Shown here in pieces: positions 37,516 to 49,168 of a DNA stretch of 64,000 nucleotides. A program made the position numbers and the translations under genes. Positions within the stretch are counted from its first letter, which is position 1, and each line of letters starts with the position of its first letter. Location of the stretch: positions 62,001 to 126,000 of the forward strand of contig NZ_VOPH01000005.1 in NCBI RefSeq assembly GCF_009765275.1, given 5' to 3'. The notes under the pieces are model-generated. The model saw only the letters and a list, made by a program, of their open reading frames with translations. It was not told the origin of the DNA and did not search any database. Source of the DNA: Chachezhania sediminis. GTDB taxonomy: Bacteria > Pseudomonadota > Alphaproteobacteria > Rhodobacterales > Rhodobacteraceae.

Positions 37516-38154
37516 ATGACCATCAAGCTCTACTGTTTCGGCGAAAGCGGACATTCCTACAAGGTGGCCCTAGGGCTGGCCCTGGCCGGGCTTGAATGGG
37601 AGCCCGTCTATGTCGATTTCTTCAAGGGCGAAACGCGGTCGCCCGAGTACCGTGAGGCCGTCAACGAGATGGGCGAATGCCCGGTGCTGGTCGACGGCGA
37701 CCTGACGTTGACACAGTCCGGCGTGATCCTGGATTACATCGCAGAGAAGACGGGCAAGTTCGGCGGCAGGGACAAGGCCCAAGAACGCGAGATCCTGCGC
37801 TGGGTGCTGTGGGACAACAACAAGTTTTCTGCCATGATCGGGCCCACCCGTTTCATCATGAACTTCCTGCCCGAGGCGAACCGGTCGAAGGACGTGATCG
37901 GTTTCCTGCAGGGGCGCAATGCGGGCGCCTATGCGATCCTGGAAAAACACCTGGAGGGGCGCGACTGGATCGTGGGCGACGGGATTACCGCGGCCGACCT
38001 GTCCTGCTGCTGTTACCTGTACTACCCCGAACCCTTCGCTTTCGACCGCAAGGATTTCCCCAATATCGACGCCTGGCTGGACCGTATCTCGGCCCTGCCC
38101 GGCTGGAAGCACCCATATGACCTGATGCCCGGCAATCCGTCGGATCGGGCCTGA
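37516..38154 (+). CDS. Glutathione S-transferase family protein
   Basis: A 212-residue GST. The thioredoxin-like domain begins IKLYCFGESGHSYKVALGLALAG, with a Ser in ESGHS as a likely glutathione-activating residue; the cis-Pro is in GECPVLVDGDLTLTQSGVILDYIAE. The C-terminal helical domain (about 90-205) includes GDGITAADLSCCCYLYY, the N-capping motif of GSTs. It stands between the acyl-CoA dehydrogenase and thiolase genes, 47 bases before the latter, so it may deal with reactive enoyl intermediates, an inference from position only. Confidence 0.9.
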   Translation: MTIKLYCFGESGHSYKVALGLALAGLEWEPVYVDFFKGETRSPEYREAVNEMGECPVLVDGDLTLTQSGVILDYIAEKTGKFGGRDKAQEREILRWVLWDNNKFSAMIGPTRFIMNFLPEANRSKDVIGFLQGRNAGAYAILEKHLEGRDWIVGDGITAADLSCCCYLYYPEPFAFDRKDFPNIDAWLDRISALPGWKHPYDLMPGNPSDRA

Positions 38155-38201
38155 CGACCGCCGCGTTCCCCGCGGCGACAACGAGAGAGAGGACGGACTC
38201 C

Positions 38202-39413
38202 ATGACCGATGCCTATATCTACGACGCCATCCGCTCGCCGCGGGGCAAGGGTCGCAAGGACGGCGCGCTGCACGAGGTGACGGCGCTGCGCCTGTCGGCA
38301 CAGATCCTGAACGCCATCAAGGAGCGCAACAACCTGGACGGCCACGCCGTCGAGGACGTGATCTGGGGCAATGTCACCCAGGTCATGGAACAGGGCGGCT
38401 GCCTGGCACGGACCGCCGTGCTGGCCTCGGACCTGGACGAACGGATCCCGGGTCTGGCGATCAACCGCTTCTGTGCGTCCGGCATGGAAGCCGTGAACCT
38501 GGCCGCGAACCAGGTCAAGGGCGGCGCGGGCCAGGCGTACATCGCCGGCGGGGTCGAGATGATGGGCCGTGTCGCCATGGGGTCGGACGGGGCGGCCATT
38601 GCCGTCGATCCCACGGTCGCCATGAAGACCTATTTCGTGCCGCAGGGCATTTCGGCCGACATCATCGCGACCGAATACGGGTTCACCCGCGACCAGGTCG
38701 ACGCGCTGGCGGTCGAAAGCCAGAGGCGCGCCAAAGCCGCCTGGGACGACAACCGGTTCGAGAAATCCGTCGTCGCCATCAAGGACCAGAACGGCCTGCC
38801 GATCCTGACGCGTGACGAATACATGCGCCCCGGCACCGACATGCAGAGCCTGGGAGCGCTCAACCCGTCCTTCCAGATGATGGGCGAGCAGATGCCGGGC
38901 TTCGACAAGGTCGCCCTGCTGAAATACCCGCACCTGGAAAAGATCAACCACGTGCACCATGCCGGCAATTCGTCGGGCATCGTCGACGGTTCGGCCGCCG
39001 TGCTGATCGGCAACAAGGAATTCGGCGAGGCCTATGGGCTGAAGCCCCGCGCGCGGATCAAGGCCACCTGCAAGATCGGCACCGATCCCACGATCATGCT
39101 GACGGGCCCCGTCCCCGCCACCCAGAAGATCCTGGCGGATAGCGGCATGGCCATCGGGGACATCGACCTTTTCGAGGTGAACGAGGCGTTTTCGTCGGTC
39201 GTGCTGCGCTTCATGCAGGCCTTCGATGTCGACCATGACAGGGTCAACGTGAACGGCGGTGCCATCGCAATGGGGCACCCGCTGGGCGCCACCGGCGCAA
39301 TGATCATCGGCACGCTGCTGGACGAACTGGAGCGGACCGACAAAGAAACCGGCCTGGCCACGCTCTGCGTCGCTTCGGGCATGGGTGCGGCCACGATCAT
39401 CGAGCGCGTCTGA
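38202..39413 (+). CDS. Acetyl-CoA C-acyltransferase (thiolase)
   Basis: A 403-residue thiolase that cleaves 3-ketoacyl-CoA to acetyl-CoA and a shortened acyl-CoA. The acyl-accepting Cys91 lies in NRFCASGMEAVNLAANQV, the His in NVNGGAIAMGHPLGATGA (NGGAIAxGHPxGxxGA) and the second Cys in TLCVASGMGAATII, matching the Cys-His-Cys triad. Its sequence is closer to FadA/FadI types than to the beta-ketothiolase PhaA, judged by GHAVEDVIWGNVTQ. The stop TGA overlaps the ATG of the cupin gene. It works with the FadJ-like enzyme encoded downstream. Confidence 0.94.
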   Translation: MTDAYIYDAIRSPRGKGRKDGALHEVTALRLSAQILNAIKERNNLDGHAVEDVIWGNVTQVMEQGGCLARTAVLASDLDERIPGLAINRFCASGMEAVNLAANQVKGGAGQAYIAGGVEMMGRVAMGSDGAAIAVDPTVAMKTYFVPQGISADIIATEYGFTRDQVDALAVESQRRAKAAWDDNRFEKSVVAIKDQNGLPILTRDEYMRPGTDMQSLGALNPSFQMMGEQMPGFDKVALLKYPHLEKINHVHHAGNSSGIVDGSAAVLIGNKEFGEAYGLKPRARIKATCKIGTDPTIMLTGPVPATQKILADSGMAIGDIDLFEVNEAFSSVVLRFMQAFDVDHDRVNVNGGAIAMGHPLGATGAMIIGTLLDELERTDKETGLATLCVASGMGAATIIERV

Positions 39414-39883
39414 TGGGCAAACTCGATCTCAGCCGGATCGAACCCAGGACGGGCTCCTCCTACCCCGCGCGCTTTGCCGAGGGGTTTGAGGGCCGGACAG
39501 TTCTGGGCGTCGGTGCAGCCTCTGGTATCACCCAGTTCGGCGCCAATATCGTCACGCTGGCACCCGGGGTCCAGTCGTCCTTGCGCCATTGGCACATGGA
39601 GCAAGACGAATTCCTGATCGTGCTGACGGGCGAGTTGGTGCTGATCATGGACGGTGGCGAAACGCCGATGCGTCCGGGCGATTGCGCGGGCTTTCCGGCC
39701 GGGGTCGAGGACGGGCATTGCCTGGTCAACCGGTCGGAGGCGCCGGCAAGCTTCTTCGTCGTCGGCACCAACACCCCGACCGAGACTGTCTATTACTCCG
39801 ACATCGACATGATGGTGGCGAATATCGACGGCAAAGGCAGTTACGCGCGGAAGGACGGCAGCCCGTTCGAGAATCCGAACTGA
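39413..39883 (+). CDS. Cupin domain protein coupled to thiolase
   Basis: A 156-residue single-domain cupin. Motif 1 reads SSLRHWHMEQDEFLIVLTGELVLIMDGG (about 54-81), with the metal ligands H, H and E, and motif 2 reads PGDCAGFPAGVEDGHCLVN (about 87-105), with the last His. It is probably a metal-binding dioxygenase-like or sugar/acyl-modifying protein; the role is unknown. The ATG is shared with the thiolase stop (TGATG), and it lies 72 bases before fadJ, so it belongs to the beta-oxidation unit. Confidence 0.85.
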   Translation: MGKLDLSRIEPRTGSSYPARFAEGFEGRTVLGVGAASGITQFGANIVTLAPGVQSSLRHWHMEQDEFLIVLTGELVLIMDGGETPMRPGDCAGFPAGVEDGHCLVNRSEAPASFFVVGTNTPTETVYYSDIDMMVANIDGKGSYARKDGSPFENPN

Positions 39884-39955
39884 CATCACAGATTATCGCC
39901 GGGGCCTGTCCGGACCCGGTTACAGTTTGAGTTTCCCATGAAAGGGAGAGAGCAA

Positions 39956-42154
<2,199 letters not shown>

Positions 42155-42162
42155 CCGCAGGG

Positions 42163-42323
42163 TGGGTTTTACCCCGCCTTTTCGAACGACGTGGCGTGGC
42201 CGCGGGGTGAGCCCCGCCCTACGCTGACGTTCTGGCGGAGCCCCCGGTGTCGATGTTGCCGGGGGCTCTGCCCCACCGGTCCCTGCGGGACCGGTTCCCC
42301 GAGGTATTTGAAGACCAAAGAAG
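42163..42323 (+). repeat. Composite hairpin-rich repeat element after fadJ (dispersed element copy 5)
   Basis: From left to right: GCGGGGTGAGCCCCGC-type palindromes, the 10-bp hairpin GAGCCCCCGG / CCGGGGGCTC (42238-42268, 11-base loop), a 9-bp hairpin ACCGGTCCC / GGGACCGGT (42275-42295) and the tail CCCCGAGGTATTTG then AAGACCAAAGAAG (42297-42323), which is a diverged copy of the core in copies 1-4. Such composite elements recur between genes in this bacterial group as I recall. It occupies nearly the whole spacer to the sulfotransferase gene end and likely ends the fadJ transcript. Confidence 0.6.
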
Positions 42324-42339
42324 TGGCAGGCGCGCCCGG

Positions 42340-42987
42340 TCAGTCGAAGGTGTAGCCGAAGCGGGCGATGTCGGTGGCGCAGGCCGATGCGATGGCGGCC
42401 GCGGCTGCGTCGGAGTAGTAGGCCCGGTAGTCGGCGTGCCGGTCCGAGGCATTGGCCCGGGGCAGATCCAGGCGGAAGCCCAGATGAGCCCAGAGGGGGG
42501 CTGCGTCCTCCTCCAGATGTTCGATCCTTATGTAGGCCGCGCATTGTTCTGACCCGTCGATGCGGCGCATGTAGGCGACCGCGGGCGATCCGGCCAGCGT
42601 GGCGCGCGTGTGCGGATGCAGGACGAAGGCTTCGAAATCCAGTTGCTGTGCCAGCCGCACGGCCTCGTGCGTGAAGGTCTGTCCCTTCAGCCAGTGGTAA
42701 TAGCTGACGGTCCGGTCCCAGGGATTGCGGACCAGCGTGAAGGCGAAGAGGCGCTCCAGCTCTCCCGGTTTCAGCAGGCCGCCGATATCGGACAGGCGGC
42801 TGTGCTTCCACAGGCGGCCCGTGGTCGCCAGCCCTTTCAGCCGCCGCTTGCGCCGGCGCGCCTTCGGCGTGTCGCCGACCAGGATGTCGTCCTTCATCGC
42901 GCGTGCCTCCAGCGCCAGCGCCATCGCGGTGCCGGCGGTTTTCGGGATGTGGACGAAGACATAGCCGCGGCCGGGCGAGACGATCAT
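42340..42987 (-). CDS. Sulfotransferase family protein
   Basis: A 215-residue PAPS-type sulfotransferase. The 5'-phosphosulfate loop is VFVHIPKTAGTAMALALE (about 10-27) and the 3'-phosphate site is FAFTLVRNPWDRTVSYYHW (about 82-100), the two diagnostic motifs. The acceptor cannot be told; relatives act on surface polysaccharides or glycolipids. It is alone on its strand, convergent with fadJ, with the composite repeat element in between. Confidence 0.87.
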   Translation of the reverse strand: MIVSPGRGYVFVHIPKTAGTAMALALEARAMKDDILVGDTPKARRRKRRLKGLATTGRLWKHSRLSDIGGLLKPGELERLFAFTLVRNPWDRTVSYYHWLKGQTFTHEAVRLAQQLDFEAFVLHPHTRATLAGSPAVAYMRRIDGSEQCAAYIRIEHLEEDAAPLWAHLGFRLDLPRANASDRHADYRAYYSDAAAAAIASACATDIARFGYTFD

Positions 42988-43120
42988 GCCCCGACCCTAG
43001 CCCCTGCGACATGCGGCCGCCAGCGGCTGCAGGATATGCAATGGTATGCACTTCTCATTGCCCGCGCCCCGTCGCATAGTCGCGCCGACCCGTTTTTTCT
43101 TATGGCATGGAGGATCCCTC

Positions 43121-44746
43121 ATGGGCTGGCTGGCAGACGAGACCGGACTTGAGCGCAACCCTGCAAACTATGTTCCGCTGACGCCGCTGTCCGGTCTGCA
43201 GCGGGCCGCGCATGTCTTCGCGGCCGAGACCGCCGTGGTCTATGGCACGCACCGCAAGACCTATGCCGAATATTATGACCGCTGCACCCGGGCCGCGTCC
43301 GCGTTGGCCGCGATGGGCGTGGAACCCGGTGATGTGGTTGCCACGATCCTGCCCAACATCCCCGCCCAGGCCGAGGCTCATTTTGCCGTGCCCGCCACAG
43401 GCGCGATCCTGAACACGATCAACACCCGCCTCGATGTCGGCACGGTGACCTATATCCTGGAACATGGCGGCGCCAAGGTGGTGCTGGTCGACACCCAGTT
43501 CCTGGCCCTGGCCGAGGCCGCGATCGAGGCGATGGAAGGCGACGGCCCGCTGGTGATCGAGGTGCCCGACGAACAGGCGGGCTTCCTCCCGTCCGGGCGC
43601 TATCCGGCCTACGAGACCGTCATCGGCAATGCGCGGCACGATTTCGACTGGATCCTGCCCAAGGACGAATGGGAATCCATCGCGCTGAACTATACCTCGG
43701 GCACCACCGGCCGGCCCAAGGGCGTGGTCTATCACCATCGCGGCGCCTATCTGAACGCCATCGGCCAGGTGATCAGCTGGCGGATGCAGTTGCGGCCGAC
43801 CTATCTGACCATCGTACCGCTGTTCCACTGCAACGGCTGGTGCCACACCTGGCTGATGCCGATGGTCGGCGGGACCCTGGTCTGCTGCCGCGACATCACG
43901 GCCCCGGCCGTGTTCAACGCCATCGCGGACGAGGGCGTGACCCATTTCGGCGGCGCGCCCATCGTGCTGAACATGCTGGTCAACGCGCCGGAGGAGGAAC
44001 GCCGCAGCTTCGACCACGTGGTCGAGGTCTTCACCGCCGGCGCGCCCCCTGCCCCGGCGACGCTTGCCAAGATCGAGCCGATGGGCTTTCACGTGACCCA
44101 GGTCTACGGTCTGACCGAATGCTACGGTCCCGCGACCGAATGCATGTGGGGCCACCAGTGGGCCCACTTGGAAGGCGACGACCGGGCGAAGATCAAGGCA
44201 CGCCAGGGTGTCGCCATGCCCCAGTTCGAACATGTCACCGTCATGGATGCCGAGATGGCACAGGTCCCGATGGACAGCCGCCACCAGGGCGAAATCATGA
44301 TCCGCGGCAATGCCGTCATGAAGGGGTACCTGAAGAACCCCGAAGCCACGTCCGAGGCCTTTGCCGGCGGGTATTTCCATTCGGGCGATATCGCGGTGCA
44401 GCATCCCGACGGCTATATCCAGATCGCCGACCGGGCCAAGGATATCATCATCTCGGGGGGCGAGAACATCTCCTCGGTCGAGGTGGAAGGCGTGCTGATG
44501 GCGCACCCGGACGTGCTGCTGGCCGCCGTTGTGGCGAAGCCGGACGAGAAATGGGGCGAGGTGCCTTGTGCCTTCGTCGAGCTGAAGGCCGGGGCCGAGG
44601 CGGACGAGGCCGGGCTGATCGCCTTTACCCGGCAGACGCTGGCGGGCTTCAAGACGCCCAAGGCGGTGGTCTTCCAGGAATTGCCCAAGACCTCGACCGG
44701 CAAGATCCAGAAGTTCGAGCTGCGCAAGGTTGCGGCGACGCTCTGA
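43121..44746 (+). CDS. Acyl-CoA synthetase (AMP-binding)
   Basis: A 541-residue member of the adenylate-forming superfamily that activates a carboxylic acid to its CoA ester. It shows the P-loop NYTSGTTGRPKGVVYHH (about 188-204), the GHSGD-like HSGDIAVQHPDGYIQIADRAKDIIISGGENISS pieces (A8 motif) and the catalytic lysine in PKTSTGKIQKFELRK. The 5' part, RNPANYVPLTPLSG LQRAAHVF, marks the medium/long-chain group near DmdB and related enzymes. A TGGAGGA ribosome site lies 13 bases before the ATG. Substrate not assigned. Confidence 0.92.
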   Translation: MGWLADETGLERNPANYVPLTPLSGLQRAAHVFAAETAVVYGTHRKTYAEYYDRCTRAASALAAMGVEPGDVVATILPNIPAQAEAHFAVPATGAILNTINTRLDVGTVTYILEHGGAKVVLVDTQFLALAEAAIEAMEGDGPLVIEVPDEQAGFLPSGRYPAYETVIGNARHDFDWILPKDEWESIALNYTSGTTGRPKGVVYHHRGAYLNAIGQVISWRMQLRPTYLTIVPLFHCNGWCHTWLMPMVGGTLVCCRDITAPAVFNAIADEGVTHFGGAPIVLNMLVNAPEEERRSFDHVVEVFTAGAPPAPATLAKIEPMGFHVTQVYGLTECYGPATECMWGHQWAHLEGDDRAKIKARQGVAMPQFEHVTVMDAEMAQVPMDSRHQGEIMIRGNAVMKGYLKNPEATSEAFAGGYFHSGDIAVQHPDGYIQIADRAKDIIISGGENISSVEVEGVLMAHPDVLLAAVVAKPDEKWGEVPCAFVELKAGAEADEAGLIAFTRQTLAGFKTPKAVVFQELPKTSTGKIQKFELRKVAATL

Positions 44747-44820
44747 CGGTCTGCCGGACGGACCACCGCGCCGCGCCCCCGGGTCGGACGGCAGAACCCG
44801 CAGGAGCCTGCCGGGCTGGG

Positions 44821-44875
44821 GGCCGGATCCTTGCAGGATCCGGCCGGCTGGTCCGTCGGGCCGTCTGCCCGACGG
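44821..44875 (+). terminator. Two tandem hairpins after the acyl-CoA ligase
   Basis: First a perfect 10-bp stem GGCCGGATCC / GGATCCGGCC with loop TTGCA (44821-44845), then a 9-bp stem CCGTCGGGC / GCCCGACGG with a 5-base loop (44853-44875). They begin 75 bases past the stop. No T-run, but the tandem stable stems would block or protect the transcript end. Confidence 0.55.
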
Positions 44876-44957
44876 TCGGGCCCGACGCAGCGAATTGCCG
44901 CCGGTCCCGGCGACTGTTATCTTGTGCCGAAAAGAAGAATAGAGCAGCGAACACTTC

Positions 44958-45992
44958 ATGACGGCGCTGAAGCGATACGAGCGACTGGAGGCCACCGGTC
45001 TCTGGCGTGCGGGACCCAGGTCCCAGCGGCGCGAGGTCGTTGTGTCCCTGGGCGAGGCGACGCTGACCATCACCGACATGCGCGACCGGGTGCTGGCGCA
45101 CTGGTCGCTGGCCGCCCTTGAACGGCGCAATCCGGGGGTGCTGCCAGCCATCTACGGACCGGACGGCGACCCGGACGAGACGCTGGAGTTCGAGGGCAGC
45201 GAAAGCGTGATGATCGATGCACTGGACCGCATCCGCAGCGCCATCCACCGCACTCGTCCCCGCCGTGGCCGTGTCCGCACCGCCGTCGTGACCGGGATCG
45301 CCGCCGTGCTGGGCCTGACGCTGCTGGCCTGGGCGCCGGTCGGGCTGCGCCGCCATGCGCTGGCCGTGGTGCCGGCGGTGACCCGGATCGAGGTCGGGCA
45401 GGAATTGCTGCGCCGGGTCGCGCGCCTGACCGGGCCTCTCTGCGCCGGGACATTGCGCAACACGGGCGCGCCGGCGCGGGACGGCACGAAGGCGCTGGCC
45501 CTGCTGGCCACCCGCACCGGGGCGCGCCAAATCGTCCTGCTGACCGACAGCCCGCAGCCCAGCCTGCACCTGCCCGGCGGACTGGTCGCACTGGACAGCC
45601 AACTGGTGGCCCCCAGCGAAGACCCTGCCGTCGCCGCCGGTTACATCCTGCGCGAACGCGTGCTGGCCAATGAAGAAGATCCGCTGGACCTGGTCCTGCG
45701 CAAGGCCGGGCCGCTGGGGGTCCTGTCTCTTCTGACCCGGGGCACCTTGCCCGCCCGCGCGCTCGACCGCTATGCCGAGACGTTGCTGACCTCCGCCCCC
45801 GAAACGCCCGATCCAGCGGCGCTGGCGCAAGCCTTCGCCGCGGCCCAGATCCCGCCGGGGCCCTTTCTCGCGGCCGAGGCTGCAAGCGGCAGGCCGCTGC
45901 CGGATATCGCGGCCTCCGGCACGGCAGAGGTGCGGCCTGTGCTGGAAGACCAGGACTGGGTGCAGCTGCAGGGCCTCTGCCCCACGGGCTGA
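44958..45992 (+). CDS. Membrane-anchored protein resembling an M48 metallopeptidase without its HExxH motif
   Basis: A 344-residue protein with no exact assignment. A single hydrophobic helix (about 107-130) follows a soluble N-terminal part. Downstream, SLHLPGGLVALDSQLVAPSEDPAVAAGYILRERV, cut in pieces around 202-235, aligns by eye with the LPGG.v.v..gLl...dd...laavLgHE pattern of M48 peptidases, but AGYILRERV replaces the metal-binding HExxH. RALDRYAETLL (268-277) takes the place of the ExxAD helix. So it may be a peptidase-like scaffold with a lost active site. No operon partner; the next gene is convergent. Confidence 0.75.
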   Translation: MTALKRYERLEATGLWRAGPRSQRREVVVSLGEATLTITDMRDRVLAHWSLAALERRNPGVLPAIYGPDGDPDETLEFEGSESVMIDALDRIRSAIHRTRPRRGRVRTAVVTGIAAVLGLTLLAWAPVGLRRHALAVVPAVTRIEVGQELLRRVARLTGPLCAGTLRNTGAPARDGTKALALLATRTGARQIVLLTDSPQPSLHLPGGLVALDSQLVAPSEDPAVAAGYILRERVLANEEDPLDLVLRKAGPLGVLSLLTRGTLPARALDRYAETLLTSAPETPDPAALAQAFAAAQIPPGPFLAAEAASGRPLPDIAASGTAEVRPVLEDQDWVQLQGLCPTG

Positions 45993-46058
45993 GGCCCGGT
46001 ATCGGGTCGCATGGGCCGCGTCCCGTCGGACCCTGTCCCAAACACCCTGACGTCTGCT

Positions 46059-47111
46059 CTAACGGTTGCTGCCGCCATCCGGCACCCAGGGCGCGTCGTT
46101 CCAGGGCTTGACCCGGGCGCCGCGGGGTATGCCGGGCTGCGGCCGGGTCTGGACCGTGATGACCACCGGATCCGCGGTTACGGGTTTCAGCGTACGGGGC
46201 ACGGTCCGGCTCCAGATCTGGTCGGTCGCCGCGACCTGGGACTGGGTCCGCGGGCCCCGTTGCGTGTTCAGCCGTCCGTCGTCCCAGACCGACACGAAAC
46301 CCCGCGGCGTCGTGAACGTGTTCGATGGTTGCGCCGGCACCAGCGTGCGTTCGGCACGGTGCGGGTTCAGGCGATCATCGTCCCAGACCGGGACATAGCC
46401 GCGGGGCGTGGTCATGCCGGTCGTGTTCTGACGCTTTTCCCAGATATGGCGTTCCACGACGCGGGTGTTCGGGCTGACCGACAGCCGGCCATCGACACTG
46501 ACCACCCGTCCCGACAGGATCGGGGCAGAGGCCGCTCCCATCGGCGCCGGCGGCACCGCGACACGAACCGTCTCGGCCGGGGCGCCGGGCCGCTCCACGA
46601 TGACCCTGGACGCGCGACCGGGCACCGGGGCAGACACAGGGGCCGCGACCACGCGGACAGGGCGCGAAGATGATGATGCCGGTTGGGTCGCCGCCACCGT
46701 CGTCGTCGGCGCAGGCGCCCGGACCGCGGGCACCGGCGCCGGGACCGGTGCGGACCGCGGGGCCGCGACCGGTGCAGTGGCGGTCTGCGATCCCAGATTG
46801 ATCTGCGGCCCGTTGTCGGGCAGCGGCTTGGTCGGCGTCGTGCCGGCGACCTGCGTCTGCTGATATCCGCACAGCTGCTGCCGGTTGCGCATCACCCGCG
46901 GCACCCAGGTGACCGCCCCGGCAAAACCCGCGCGGATATAGACGCAGCCGCGGCTGTCGACGTACTGGCTACCGGTATAGGAATTCGGCGGATATTCTGC
47001 GGGCGGCGGCAGGTTGCGCAAGGATTGCGCCGCCGACGCGGTCGCGCTGGCGAGGACGCCGGCCGCAACAATGGCCAGGCAGGTAACAGGAAACCGGACG
47101 AAACGCATCAA
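46059..47111 (-). CDS. Secreted SPOR-linked-type envelope protein with WDD repeats
   Basis: A 350-residue exported protein. A signal peptide (about 1-27, CLAIVAAGVLASATASA) is followed by a conserved small domain with two cysteines (C56, C81) that reads PPAEYPPNSYTGSQYVDSRG, typical of periplasmic SPOR-type proteins of this order. A Pro/Ala/Thr linker (about 90-200) leads to two 23-residue repeats (234-256 and 267-289) with the core TTPRGaVxVWDDxRLN, x varying. No SPOR domain itself is clear at the C-terminus. Its role is probably in the cell envelope. It lies 103 bases upstream of the upp stop, on the same strand. Confidence 0.7.
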   Translation of the reverse strand: MMRFVRFPVTCLAIVAAGVLASATASAAQSLRNLPPPAEYPPNSYTGSQYVDSRGCVYIRAGFAGAVTWVPRVMRNRQQLCGYQQTQVAGTTPTKPLPDNGPQINLGSQTATAPVAAPRSAPVPAPVPAVRAPAPTTTVAATQPASSSSRPVRVVAAPVSAPVPGRASRVIVERPGAPAETVRVAVPPAPMGAASAPILSGRVVSVDGRLSVSPNTRVVERHIWEKRQNTTGMTTPRGYVPVWDDDRLNPHRAERTLVPAQPSNTFTTPRGFVSVWDDGRLNTQRGPRTQSQVAATDQIWSRTVPRTLKPVTADPVVITVQTRPQPGIPRGARVKPWNDAPWVPDGGSNR

Positions 47112-47214
47112 ACCCTCGCGAAAATTGGCAGAAAATGCCCAAAACAGGGTGCTAGTAAAGCGTCGCGGCCCCGGGCGGAACCGCCAAACCGTTCAAGTTT
47201 CCGGAAAACCGGCC

Positions 47215-47853
47215 CTACTTCGTTCCGAACATGCGGTCGCCCGCGTCGCCCAGGCCCGGCATGATATAGCCGTTCTCGTTCAGGCCCTGGTCGACAGCCG
47301 CCGTCACGATCTGGACGTCCGGATGCGCGGTCTGCATCCGCTCCACCCCTTCGGGGGCGGCCAGCAGGCACAGGAACCGGATGTCCGAGGCCCCGGCCTC
47401 CTTCAGCAGGTCGATTGCCGCGACCGAGGAATTGCCCGTGGCCAGCATCGGGTCGACCACGATGACCAGCCGGTCTTCCAGCCCGTCGGGCACCTTGAAA
47501 TAGTACTGGACCGGCTGCAGCGTCTCCTCGTCCCGGTAGAGGCCCACGAAGCCCACCCGGGCCGCCGGGATCAGTTCCAGAACGCCGTCCAGCATGCCGT
47601 TGCCGGCCCGCAGAATCGACACGACCGCCAGTTTCTTGCCCGCCAGCGTCGGCGCATCCATGTCCATCATCGGCGTCTCGACCAGGGTCGAGGTGATCGG
47701 CAGCTCGCGCGTGATCTCGTAGGCCAGGAGCAGCGTGATCTCGCGCAGCAGTTGCCGGAATTCCGAGGTTGGCGTGCGCTTGTCCCGCATCAGCGACAGC
47801 TTGTGCAGGACAAGCGGGTGTTCGACGACGGTCACCGGGGCGGGTTTGGGCAT
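47215..47853 (-). CDS. upp: Uracil phosphoribosyltransferase
   Basis: Salvages uracil with PRPP to UMP. The 212-residue protein begins [21 protein letters not shown] and has the PRPP loop [12 protein letters not shown] (about 130-141) and the uracil-binding C-terminus [18 protein letters not shown]. The Met at 47853 has GGAGA at the right distance and gives the usual family length; a Met at 47883 has none. It is 97 bases downstream of deoB, which supplies a ribose phosphate, so it is likely the end of the salvage operon or a sub-unit of it. Confidence 0.95.
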   Translation of the reverse strand: MPKPAPVTVVEHPLVLHKLSLMRDKRTPTSEFRQLLREITLLLAYEITRELPITSTLVETPMMDMDAPTLAGKKLAVVSILRAGNGMLDGVLELIPAARVGFVGLYRDEETLQPVQYYFKVPDGLEDRLVIVVDPMLATGNSSVAAIDLLKEAGASDIRFLCLLAAPEGVERMQTAHPDVQIVTAAVDQGLNENGYIMPGLGDAGDRMFGTK

Positions 47854-47950
47854 GGGCGCGGTCTCCGGGCTTTTCTTGTGCATTGGCGTTCTGGCTGGCC
47901 CCCAGTATTCGGCCAGGGACGGCTGTCCTGCAAGACGCCGCAGACCGGAA

Positions 47951-49168
47951 TCAGGGCAAAAAGCTGCGGCCAGGGCCGACAGGCGGCAGATCTAGATGCG
48001 CCGCGACCGTCGCCGCGACGTCGGCGAAGTCGACAAGCCCCGCACTGCCCGCCCCGATTCCCGCCGCCAGCACCGGCACCCGTTCGCGGGTATGGTCGGT
48101 GCCGGGCCACGTCGGATCGTTGCCGTGGTCCGCGGTCAGGATCAGCAGGTCCCCGTCCCGCAGCCGGCCCAGCGCCGGCGCCAGCCCCGCGTCGAACCAT
48201 TCCAACGCGCGCGCATAGCCCGATACATCGCGGCGGTGGCCATGAAGACTGTCGAACTCGACGAAGTTGGCGAAGGTCAGGCTGCCGTCTTCGGCCCTGC
48301 CGATCAGGTCGTGCAGATGGCCCATCAGGTCGGCGTCCGGCCCCTTGCGGACATCGTCGATCCCCTGCCAGGCCAGGATATCGCCAATCTTGCCGATGCC
48401 GTGAACCTTGCGGCCCGCGTCGTGGGCAACATTTGTCAGAAGAGGCCCCGGCGGCGTCAGCGCATAGTCGCGGCGGTTGCCGGTGCGGGTGAATCCATGT
48501 CCGGGCGACCCAACGAAGGGCCGGGCGATCACGCGGCCGACCTTCATGTCGTGCAACAGCGGCGCCACCGCTTCGCAAAGCGTCAACAGGCGTTCAAGGC
48601 CGAAGGTCTCCTCGTGCGCTGCGATCTGAAAGACACTGTCGGCCGAGGTATAGCAGATCGGCCAGCCCGTCCGCATGTGGTCAGGCCCCAGCCGCGCGAT
48701 GATATCGGTCCCCGAGGCGTGGCAATCGCCAAGGATGCCTTCGGTCCCCGCAGCCAGCGCCACGGCGGCGGACAGGTCGGCCGGGAAGGCTGGCACGGTT
48801 TCGGGAAAGAAATGCCAGTCCCAGGTCACCGGCAGGCCCGCCAGTTCCCAGTGGCCGGATGGCGTGTCCTTCCCTGCCCCGTGTTCGGTCCCCGCGGCCC
48901 AAAAGCCGGTCGGTGCAGCGGTCAGACCCGGCGCGTCGAATCCGGACGCCGCGCGCACCGCCGCCCCCAGCCCCAGCGCATCCAGCGTGGGCAGGCACAA
49001 CGGCCCGCTGCGCCCCTCTTCCGCCCTTCCGGTCGCGCAGGCGGCGGCGATGTGGCCGACCGTGTTGGCACCGGTGTCGGGAATGTCCCCGTTGAAATAG
49101 GCCCCTGCGTCCGGCGCGCCGCCGATCCCGACGGAGTCCATGACCACAAGGAAGGCCCGGCCCATCAA
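47951..49168 (-). CDS. deoB: Phosphopentomutase
   Basis: Interconverts (deoxy)ribose 1-phosphate and 5-phosphate. The 405-residue protein has the Mn-binding start [21 protein letters not shown] with the metal Asp in the first strand, [17 protein letters not shown] in the centre, and [23 protein letters not shown] near the C-terminus, the alkaline-phosphatase-superfamily metal site. The ATG overlaps the deoA stop (ATGA). It follows DeoA in the pathway as well as on the map. Confidence 0.96.
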   Translation of the reverse strand: MMGRAFLVVMDSVGIGGAPDAGAYFNGDIPDTGANTVGHIAAACATGRAEEGRSGPLCLPTLDALGLGAAVRAASGFDAPGLTAAPTGFWAAGTEHGAGKDTPSGHWELAGLPVTWDWHFFPETVPAFPADLSAAVALAAGTEGILGDCHASGTDIIARLGPDHMRTGWPICYTSADSVFQIAAHEETFGLERLLTLCEAVAPLLHDMKVGRVIARPFVGSPGHGFTRTGNRRDYALTPPGPLLTNVAHDAGRKVHGIGKIGDILAWQGIDDVRKGPDADLMGHLHDLIGRAEDGSLTFANFVEFDSLHGHRRDVSGYARALEWFDAGLAPALGRLRDGDLLILTADHGNDPTWPGTDHTRERVPVLAAGIGAGSAGLVDFADVAATVAAHLDLPPVGPGRSFLP

